The position numbers and the translations under genes are program-made. From contig DBUB01000015.1 of NCBI GenBank assembly GCA_002307725.1, forward strand, positions 1 to 56,388: a DNA stretch of 56,388 nt, in the 5' to 3' direction. The notes beneath the pieces were generated by a model. It did no database searches. It was not told where the DNA came from and saw nothing but the letters and a program-made list of their open reading frames with translations. This DNA is from Alphaproteobacteria bacterium UBA1301. Its GTDB lineage: Bacteria > Pseudomonadota > Alphaproteobacteria > Micropepsales > Micropepsaceae. Numbering within the stretch: the first letter of the stretch is position 1; each line of letters starts with the position of its first letter. Below are positions 50,624-56,388 of this stretch, one piece after another.

Positions 50624-50991
50624 CAGAGCACCTCCGGCGCAAGCGATATGATCTTCATGTGGTTCTTCGCACGAAGCTCGCGCGTCACCGGTCCAAAAAT
50701 ACGGGTGCCGATCGGCTCGTTTTGGTTGTTGACCAGAACTGCGGCGTTGCCGTCGAAGCGGATCAAGCTGCCATCCGGACGGCGCACGCCTTTGGCGGTA
50801 CGCACCACAACGGCCTTCACGACCTCGCCCTTCTTCACGCGACCACGCGGAATGGCTTCCTTGATGCTGACCACAATGGTGTCGCCGACGTCGGCATAGC
50901 GCCGATGCGAACCGCCCAGCACCTTGATACACATCACGCGGCGCGCGCCGGAGTTGTCGGCCACGTCAAGCTCGGTGGACATTTGAATCAT
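50623..50991 (-). CDS. rplN: 50S ribosomal protein L14
   Basis: A 122-residue interface protein. It starts MIQMSTELDVADNSGARRVM and contains GSHRRYADVGDTIVVSIKEA and FGPVTRELR, all universal. Confidence 0.98.
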   Translation of the reverse strand: MIQMSTELDVADNSGARRVMCIKVLGGSHRRYADVGDTIVVSIKEAIPRGRVKKGEVVKAVVVRTAKGVRRPDGSLIRFDGNAAVLVNNQNEPIGTRIFGPVTRELRAKNHMKIISLAPEVL

Positions 50992-51019
50992 TGCATTCTA
51001 CTCCCGATGCCCGCCTGTC

Positions 51020-51262
51020 CTATTTACCGGAGACGCGTTCGACCACTTCCCAGCTCTTCAGCTTGGAGACCGGACGGCACTCTTGAATTCGGACAATGTC
51101 GCCGACCTTGTATTCGCCGGTTTCGACGTGAGCGTGATATTTCTTCGAACGGCGAACGGTCTTGCCCATCATTGGATGGGTGAAGCGGCGTTCGACGTTG
51201 ACCACAACGGTCTTCGCATTCTTGTCGCTGACCACGACGCCCTGCAGCACGCGCTTAGGCAT
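51020..51262 (-). CDS. rpsQ: 30S ribosomal protein S17
   Basis: An 80-residue OB-fold protein. VLQGVVVSDKNAKTVVVNVE, HPMMGKTVRRSKKYHAH and the IQECRPVSKLKSWEVVE block identify it. Confidence 0.98.
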   Translation of the reverse strand: MPKRVLQGVVVSDKNAKTVVVNVERRFTHPMMGKTVRRSKKYHAHVETGEYKVGDIVRIQECRPVSKLKSWEVVERVSGK

Positions 51263-51274
51263 GTTCTATTCTCC

Positions 51275-51517
51275 TCAACCGGCCTTGCGGCGCTGTTCGG
51301 CCAAAATCGTCTCGATCCGCGCGATGTCGCGGCGCACGACACGGATACGGGCCGTTCTCTCGAGCTGACCGTTGGCCTTCTGGAAGCGCAGGTTGAACTG
51401 CTCCTTCTTCAGCTTGGCCACCTGATCGGTGAGCTCGTCGGTCGACTTGGTGCGAAAATCGTCCGCCTTGGACGAGGTCTTCGCGGTCGCGACCTTCTTG
51501 GACTTTTTCTCAGCCAT
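51275..51517 (-). CDS. rpmC: 50S ribosomal protein L29
   Basis: An 80-residue helical protein at the exit tunnel. The core is STDELTDQVAKLKKEQFNLR, FQKANGQLERTARIRVVRRD, ending IARIETILAEQRR. A ~17-residue Lys/Ser-rich head precedes it. ATG at 51517 is preferred; its ribosome site overlaps the rplP stop (TGAGG). Confidence 0.96.
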   Translation of the reverse strand: MAEKKSKKVATAKTSSKADDFRTKSTDELTDQVAKLKKEQFNLRFQKANGQLERTARIRVVRRDIARIETILAEQRRKAG

Positions 51518-51525
51518 CGGCGGCC

Positions 51526-51936
51526 TCAAATGTTACGGGCGACGAACTTCGTCGCGATGGAGAGCTTGGCAGCGCCCAGACGCATGGCTTCCTTAGCCGT
51601 GGTCAGATCGACGCCGTCGATCTCGAACAGGATGCGGCCCGGCTTGATCTTGGCGACCCAGAATTCCGGAGCACCCTTGCCCGAGCCCATGCGCACTTCG
51701 GCGGGCTTCTTGGACACCGGCACATCCGGGAAAACGCGGATCCAGACGCGGCCGGCGCGCTTCATCTCGCGGGTGATCGCGCGGCGACAAGCCTCGATCT
51801 CACGAGCGTTGATGCGTTCCGGCTCAAGGGCCTTGAGGCCGTATTCGCCGAAATTGAGTTCGGTACCGCCTTTGGCAGCGCCGTGGATACGGCCTTTGTG
51901 CTGCTTGCGGAACTTGGTGCGTGCAGGTTGAAGCAT
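51526..51936 (-). CDS. rplP: 50S ribosomal protein L16
   Basis: A 136-residue protein at the A-site side. MLQPARTKFRKQHKGRIHGA, then CRRAITREMKRAGRVWIRVFP and KPAEVRMGSGKGAPEFWVA are diagnostic. Confidence 0.98.
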   Translation of the reverse strand: MLQPARTKFRKQHKGRIHGAAKGGTELNFGEYGLKALEPERINAREIEACRRAITREMKRAGRVWIRVFPDVPVSKKPAEVRMGSGKGAPEFWVAKIKPGRILFEIDGVDLTTAKEAMRLGAAKLSIATKFVARNI

Positions 51937-51954
51937 GGCGGTCTTCTTTCCGTC

Positions 51955-52692
51955 TTATTCAGCGGCCGGGGTGGGCGCCGCAGGACGATTGTCCTGCTTC
52001 TGCTGGCTGCCGCGGCCCTGGTCCGTGTTCTCCGCATTCCGCTTTTCGACGGCCATCGGATCGTGCTCCATGATCTCGCCCTTGAAGATCCAGACTTTGA
52101 CACCGCAGGTGCCGTAAGTGGTCTTCGCCGTGGCGACACCGTAGTCGATGTCGGCGCGCAAGGTGTGCAGCGGAACGCGACCTTCGCGGTACCACTCCAT
52201 GCGGGCGATTTCCGCCCCACCCAAACGACCGCCGCAATTGATGCGGATGCCCAGAGCGCCCAAACGCATCGCCGACTGCACCGCCCGCTTCATCACGCGG
52301 CGGAAGGCGACGCGACGCTCGAGCTGCTGGGCGATGTTCTCGGCCACCAGCTTGGAGTCGATCTCGGGCTTGCGGATCTCGACGATGTTCAGATGCACCT
52401 CATCGGTGGTGAACTTCTGTACGTCGGCCTTCAGCTTCTCGATGTCGGCGCCCTTCTTGCCGATCACTACACCCGGACGCGCCGAGTGAATGGTGATGCG
52501 GCACTTCTTGTGCGGGCGTTCGATCACGACCCGGCTGATACCAGCAGCCTTGAGGCGCTCGATCAGGTGGGCGCGGATCTTGATGTCTTCCTGCAGGAGC
52601 TTGCCGTACTCCTTCTTGCCGGCATACCACCTGGAATCCCAGGTCCGGTTGATGCCAAGCCGAAGGCCGGTCGGATTAACTTTCTGACCCAT
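51955..52692 (-). CDS. rpsC: 30S ribosomal protein S3
   Basis: A 245-residue protein with an N-terminal MGQKVNPTGLRLGINRTWDS, a KH domain with VIGKKGADIEKLKADVQKF, and a C-terminal GRLGGAEIARMEWYREGRVP. The final ~30 residues form a polar tail. The start overlaps the rplV stop (TAATG). Confidence 0.98.
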   Translation of the reverse strand: MGQKVNPTGLRLGINRTWDSRWYAGKKEYGKLLQEDIKIRAHLIERLKAAGISRVVIERPHKKCRITIHSARPGVVIGKKGADIEKLKADVQKFTTDEVHLNIVEIRKPEIDSKLVAENIAQQLERRVAFRRVMKRAVQSAMRLGALGIRINCGGRLGGAEIARMEWYREGRVPLHTLRADIDYGVATAKTTYGTCGVKVWIFKGEIMEHDPMAVEKRNAENTDQGRGSQQKQDNRPAAPTPAAE

Positions 52693-53186
52693 TACGCATT
52701 CTCCTCGGCAGATGCGGTCTCGACGGCCGCATTCGTCTTCTTCGGGGCAGCCTTCTTGGAGTCGGCTTTCTTGGGGGCTTTCTTCTTGCCCTTGGCCTTC
52801 TTCTCGGCGGCGTCCTTCTTCAGTTCCTCGACCACGATCGTGATCTGGCTGAAGAACTTCTCAATCCCTGCGCCGCGACCGCGGGCACGCGCATGAAAGC
52901 GCTTCATCACCATGTTCTTGCCGACAAAAGCCTGGGTAACCACCAGATTGTCGACATCGAGGTCATGGTTGTTCTCGGCATTGGCGACCGCCGACTGCAG
53001 GACCTTCTTGACGGCCCCAGCGATACGCTTGCGCGAAAAGGTCAACTCGTTCAGAGCCGCCTCGGCCCGCTTGCCGCGGATCGACTGCGCCACAAGATTG
53101 AGCTTGCGGGGACTGACGCGGATCAACCGGCCGATTGCCGTGGCTTGCGTATCCGCAAGAATGCGGGCGCGTGTTTCCTTGCCCAT
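52692..53186 (-). CDS. rplV: 50S ribosomal protein L22 with C-terminal extension
   Basis: A 164-residue protein. The core (IRVSPRKLNLVAQSIRGKRA, SAVANAENNHDLDVDNLVV, FHARARGRG) is normal; the last ~40 residues are a Lys/Ala-rich tail (KKAKGKKKAPKKADSKKAAP) beyond the usual ~110-130. ATG at 53186 overlaps the rpsS stop (TAATG). Confidence 0.96.
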   Translation of the reverse strand: MGKETRARILADTQATAIGRLIRVSPRKLNLVAQSIRGKRAEAALNELTFSRKRIAGAVKKVLQSAVANAENNHDLDVDNLVVTQAFVGKNMVMKRFHARARGRGAGIEKFFSQITIVVEELKKDAAEKKAKGKKKAPKKADSKKAAPKKTNAAVETASAEENA

Positions 53187-53479
53187 TAGTCGGCCCTCTT
53201 CGCTTTTTTGTCGCCGCCGCCGCCGCTGCTGTGACCGTAGAAGGTGCGGGTCGGCGAGAACTCGCCGAGCTTGTGGCCGACCATATCTTCGGTGACGAGC
53301 ACCGGGATGTGCTTCTTGCCGTTGTAGACGCCAAAGGTGAGACCGACGAACTGCGGCAGCACCGTCGAGCGGCGCGACCAGGTCTTGATCACGTCCTTGC
53401 GCCCGGACGACCGGGCGGTTTCCGCCTTCCTCAGCAGATAACCGTCGACAAACGGACCCTTCCAAACCGAACGTGTCAT
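53186..53479 (-). CDS. rpsS: 30S ribosomal protein S19
   Basis: A 97-residue head protein. MTRSVWKGPFVDGYLLRKAE, then KTWSRRSTVLPQFVGLTFGV and HKLGEFSPTRTFYGH are diagnostic. The longer upstream frame shadows rplB and is excluded. The tail is Gly/Lys-rich. Confidence 0.98.
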   Translation of the reverse strand: MTRSVWKGPFVDGYLLRKAETARSSGRKDVIKTWSRRSTVLPQFVGLTFGVYNGKKHIPVLVTEDMVGHKLGEFSPTRTFYGHSSGGGGDKKAKRAD

Positions 53480-53483
53480 ATCA

Positions 53484-54323
53484 CTATCCCTGCGTCGTCT
53501 TACCGTGGCGCGAACGCACGATGTACTTCGTGGTACGCTTGTTTTTGCGCGTCTTGGCGCCCTTGGTCGGCTTGCCCCACGGCGTGACCGGATTGCGGCC
53601 ACCCTTGGTACGGCCTTCACCACCACCGTGCGGGTGATCGATCGGGTTCATGGCAGTGCCGCGGACGTTCGGGCGTTTGCCCTTCCACACGTTGCGGCCG
53701 GCCTTGCCGATAACCTCGTTCATATGATCCGGGTTCGACACCGCGCCGATCGTGGCCATGCATTCGAGGCGAACCTTGCGCGTCTCGCCCGAGTTCAGGC
53801 GAAGGATCGCATAGCCCGCGTCGCGGCCGAGATACTGAGCGTAGGTGCCGGCGGAACGGGCCATCTGGCCACCCTTGCCCGGCTTCATCTCGATGTTGTG
53901 GATGATGGTTCCAACCGGTATGCCCGACAAACGCATCGCGTTGCCCGGCTTCACGTCGACCTTGTCACCCGACACCACGGCATCGCCGACCGCAAGACGC
54001 TGCGGTGCCACGATATAAGCAAGCTCGCCGTCCTTGTATTTGATGAGGGCGATGAACGAGGTCCGGTTCGGATCGTATTCAATGCGCTCGACAACGGCGG
54101 CGACGTCGAATTTGCGGCGCTTGAAATCGACAATGCGATAGCGCTGCTTGTGACCGCCGCCCTGCCAACGAACCGTGACGCGGCCCGTGTTGTTGCGGCC
54201 GCCGTGCCTTGTCTGGCCCTCGGTCAACGACTTGACCGGACCACCCTTGTAAAGGCCTTCACGGTCGATCAGCACCAATTGGCGCTGCGCGTTCGTCGTG
54301 GGCCGGTAATGTTTAAGCGCCAT
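53484..54323 (-). CDS. rplB: 50S ribosomal protein L2
   Basis: A 279-residue peptidyl-transferase-region protein. It starts MALKHYRPTTNAQRQLVL and contains GAGRNVWKGKRPNVRG-type sequence (KAGRNVWKGKRPNVRGTAMN) and NPIDHPHGGGEGRTKGGR with the essential His. Confidence 0.98.
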   Translation of the reverse strand: MALKHYRPTTNAQRQLVLIDREGLYKGGPVKSLTEGQTRHGGRNNTGRVTVRWQGGGHKQRYRIVDFKRRKFDVAAVVERIEYDPNRTSFIALIKYKDGELAYIVAPQRLAVGDAVVSGDKVDVKPGNAMRLSGIPVGTIIHNIEMKPGKGGQMARSAGTYAQYLGRDAGYAILRLNSGETRKVRLECMATIGAVSNPDHMNEVIGKAGRNVWKGKRPNVRGTAMNPIDHPHGGGEGRTKGGRNPVTPWGKPTKGAKTRKNKRTTKYIVRSRHGKTTQG

Positions 54324-54324
54324 C

Positions 54325-54615
54325 TTACAGCCCCGTCGTGATGTCGATCTGGTGGCCCTCTTCCAGGGTCACGATCGCTTTCTTGAAATCGGAACGCTTG
54401 AAGTGGGTGCCGCGGAATGCCTTGGTCTTGCCTTTTACGCGGACGGTATTCACGGCCTTCACTTTGACCTTGAACAGTTCTTCCACCGCCTTGGAGATCG
54501 CAGGCTTGGTGGCATCGAGCGGCACGCGGAACACGACCTGATTGTGGTCGGTCAGCTTGGTCGCCTTCTCGGTGATGACCGGCGAAAGGATGACGTCATG
54601 ATTGGTCGTGGTCAT
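54325..54615 (-). CDS. rplW: 50S ribosomal protein L23
   Basis: A 96-residue exit-tunnel protein that docks trigger factor and SRP. SPVITEKATKLTDHNQVVF and KTKAFRGTHFKRSDFKKAIV are typical. Its start overlaps the rplD stop by 4 bases (ATGA). Confidence 0.97.
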   Translation of the reverse strand: MTTTNHDVILSPVITEKATKLTDHNQVVFRVPLDATKPAISKAVEELFKVKVKAVNTVRVKGKTKAFRGTHFKRSDFKKAIVTLEEGHQIDITTGL

Positions 54616-55229
54616 GCGAGGCGCTCCTCGATCGCCTTGAGAGCGGCGGTCGTCAGCACGAGCTTATCGCGCTTCATGATGTCGTAGACGTTGAGGCCGA
54701 CGACCTGCAGCAACGACACGGCCGCGAGATTGTGGGCCGACTTCGCGAAGTTGGCGTCGAACTCGCCGTCCACCACCAGCGCATTGGAAGCGCCGAGGCC
54801 GCCGAGCTGCTTGGCCAGCACCGCCGTCTTGACCGCTGCCGACTTGGCTTCGTCGAGAATGACGATGGCGCCGAGCTTGGCCTTGGTCGAGAGCGCATGC
54901 TTCAGACCGAGCGCCCGCACCTTCTTGGGAAGGTCGAACTCATGGCTGTGCGACACCGGGCCCATCGCCTTGGCACCACCAACAAACAGCGGCGCGGAAC
55001 GCTGGCCGTGACGGGCACCGCCGCCACCCTTCTGATTGCCGAACTTCTTCTTGGTGCGGTTGACTTCACCGCGGGTCAGAATCTGGTGGTTGCCGGAGCG
55101 GCGCTTGGCAAGCTGCCAAACCACGACGCGCTGGATCAGATCGGCACGCGGCTCGAGGCCGAAGATCGAGTCCAAAAGCTCGACTTCGCCGTTCGCCTTG
55201 TTCTCAAGGTTGAGGACTTGGGTCTTCAT
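54612..55229 (-). CDS. rplD: 50S ribosomal protein L4
   Basis: A 205-residue protein whose loop lines the exit tunnel (KFGNQKGGGGARHGQRSAPL). The N-terminus and LDSIFGLEPRADLIQRVVVW are standard. In E. coli L4 also represses the S10 operon; not testable here. Confidence 0.98.
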   Translation of the reverse strand: MKTQVLNLENKANGEVELLDSIFGLEPRADLIQRVVVWQLAKRRSGNHQILTRGEVNRTKKKFGNQKGGGGARHGQRSAPLFVGGAKAMGPVSHSHEFDLPKKVRALGLKHALSTKAKLGAIVILDEAKSAAVKTAVLAKQLGGLGASNALVVDGEFDANFAKSAHNLAAVSLLQVVGLNVYDIMKRDKLVLTTAALKAIEERLA

Positions 55230-55233
55230 ACGT

Positions 55234-55944
55234 TCAGCCCTCCACCTTGCTGGCCGGCGTTTCCGCCGACGGTTTCTTCACGGATGCCGGCCGGGGCGCG
55301 TCCTTGGGCAGGTCACGCTTGACGGCGTCACGAATGAACACCCAACCGCCCTTGGAACCCGGCACCGAGCCGCGGATCATGATCAGACCGCGCTCGACAT
55401 CCACCTTGGCGACTTCCACGTTCTGCGTGGTGATGCGATCGACGCCGTAATGGCCATGCATCTTCTTGTTCTTGAAGGTCTTGCCCGGATCCTGGCGGCC
55501 GCCGGTACCACCGAGCGAACGGTGGGAGATCGACACACCGTGGGTCGCTTCAAGACCGCGGAAGTTCCAGCGCTTCATCGCGCCGGTAAAACCGCGACCA
55601 ATGGTGACGCCGGTGACGTCCACCTTCTGGCCGGGAACGAAGTGGTCCGCGAGGATCACGTCGCCGACGGCGAGCAGGTTGTCCGCATCCACACGGAATT
55701 CCGCCAGCTTCTTCTTGGGCTCAACTTCGGCCTTGGCAAATTGGCCACGGTCGGCCTTGGTCAAACGCTTGGGTTTGGCATAGCCCGAACCGAGCTGAAC
55801 GGCGGTGTAGCCATCCTTCTCGTCCGAACGTGTCGCCACGACCTGACAGCCATCCAGCTTCAGAACCGTAACGGGCACATGCTTGCCGTCCTCTAAAAAG
55901 AGGCGGGTCATGCCAACCTTCTGCGTGATGACGCCTGTGCGCAT
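55234..55944 (-). CDS. rplC: 50S ribosomal protein L3
   Basis: A 236-residue protein. MRTGVITQKVGMTRLFLEDG at the start and GHYGVDRITTQNVEVAKVDV later are diagnostic, with the SHRSLGGTGGRQDPGKTFKN loop. ATG at 55944 is preferred because GGAG lies 9-12 nt upstream, whereas the longer frame's GTG overlaps that site. A short Lys/Ala tail follows the core. Confidence 0.97.
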   Translation of the reverse strand: MRTGVITQKVGMTRLFLEDGKHVPVTVLKLDGCQVVATRSDEKDGYTAVQLGSGYAKPKRLTKADRGQFAKAEVEPKKKLAEFRVDADNLLAVGDVILADHFVPGQKVDVTGVTIGRGFTGAMKRWNFRGLEATHGVSISHRSLGGTGGRQDPGKTFKNKKMHGHYGVDRITTQNVEVAKVDVERGLIMIRGSVPGSKGGWVFIRDAVKRDLPKDAPRPASVKKPSAETPASKVEG

Positions 55945-55956
55945 CGCGCTCACTCC

Positions 55957-56265
55957 TTAAAGCTTGATCTCGACATCAACGCCGGCCGCAAGGTCGAGCT
56001 TCATCAAAGCATCAACCGTCTGCGGTGTAGGATCGATAATGTCGAGGAGGCGCTTGTGGGTCCGGATTTCGAACTGCTCGCGGCTCTTTTTGTCGATGTG
56101 CGGGGAACGGTTCACAGTGAAACGCTCAATGCCGGTCGGCAGCGGGATAGGTCCGCGTACCTGGGCGCCTGTGCGCTTCGCCGTGTTGACAATCTCCCGC
56201 GTCGAATTGTCGAGGATGCGGTGATCGAAGGCCTTAAGCCTGATCCGAATGTTTTGACCCTGCAT
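55957..56265 (-). CDS. rpsJ: 30S ribosomal protein S10
   Basis: A 102-residue protein of the 30S head, also the NusE transcription factor. QNIRIRLKAFDHRILDNSTR and GPIPLPTGIERFTVNRSPH, ending AGVDVEIKL, are universal. It follows tuf by 35 bp and leads the ribosomal protein genes. Confidence 0.98.
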   Translation of the reverse strand: MQGQNIRIRLKAFDHRILDNSTREIVNTAKRTGAQVRGPIPLPTGIERFTVNRSPHIDKKSREQFEIRTHKRLLDIIDPTPQTVDALMKLDLAAGVDVEIKL

Positions 56266-56300
56266 CTTATATAACCCTCAAAAACCGTCCTCTACGCGCC

Positions 56301-56388
56301 TTACTTAATGATCTTTGCGACGACGCCCGAAACGACGGTGCGGCCGCCTTCACGGATGGCGAAGCGAAGGTTCTCTTCCATTGCCATC
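56301..56388 (-). CDS. tuf: Elongation factor Tu, C-terminal end (partial)
   Basis: The last 28 codons, reading MAMEENLRFAIREGGRTVVS and GVVAKIIK before the stop, match the end of EF-Tu domain 3. The rest lies beyond the window. Its position before rpsJ is the standard str-S10 junction. Confidence 0.93.
   Translation of the reverse strand, partial: MAMEENLRFAIREGGRTVVSGVVAKIIK

Noticed and set aside
1..56388. CRISPR array or prophage
   Set aside because: No regularly spaced short repeats, no integrase, capsid or terminase genes are visible.

Overview
The window looks like chromosomal DNA of an alphaproteobacterium. The evidence is a GC-rich background, an intact S10-spc-alpha ribosomal cluster containing secY and a short adk, a mitochondrial-type ATP12 chaperone, the DUF1489 family, a clpS-clpA pair, a PccA/PccB-type carboxylase, and RIME-like intergenic palindromes of the kind known from alphaproteobacteria. 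A TonB-dependent receptor shows a Gram-negative outer membrane. I cannot name the genus with confidence; a Rhizomicrobium/Micropepsis-like lineage would fit but is a guess.

Layout: (1) 1-4881: agmatine deiminase and N-carbamoylputrescine amidase (agmatine to putrescine) diverge from ridA, a FemAB-like acyltransferase gene and a HIT gene. The whole block is bracketed by two almost identical inverted copies of a ~380-bp repeat. (2) 4882-8295, accessory: a higB-higA toxin-antitoxin pair between short direct repeats, a beta-carbonic anhydrase, and a small AT-richer island (Cys-rich protein plus SEC-C protein) that ends in a second, diverged copy of the carbonic anhydrase 3' end. (3) 8297-19413: clpA-clpS, a SPOR-type D,D-carboxypeptidase, a small membrane protein/XRE regulator/CPBP protease operon with repeated operators, panC, DUF1489, a BLUF photoreceptor, small membrane proteins, decayed thiolase and possibly aldehyde dehydrogenase remnants, and a bacteriohemerythrin. 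(4) 19633-24840: tRNA-Leu(GAG), a SqrR/BigR-like ArsR regulator, a TonB receptor with a LacI-type operator, a Gmm-type Nudix gene, siroheme synthase (CysG N-terminal type) with cysH, and an orphan FliN-like gene. (5) 24881-41834: lipB, lrgAB, acylphosphatase, pccA, a FUSC transporter, GNAT, a coiled-coil TIR gene placed directly behind pccB, pccB, atp12, an rluC-like gene, crcB-DUF190, a CgeB-like glycosyltransferase, rarA and a DegP-type protease. (6) 42018-56388: a 27-gene minus-strand run from tuf (partial at the window end) to rplQ.

The core (parts 3, 5 and 6) is housekeeping: protein synthesis, secretion, proteolysis and cofactor synthesis. Novelty is concentrated in the repeat architecture of the first 8.3 kb, the SEC-C island, the TIR gene in the pcc locus, several unannotated operator-like elements, and a family of at least five related palindromes. 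Several genes appear to use TTG or GTG starts; in adk and cysH the TTG overlaps the upstream stop codon (TTGA).
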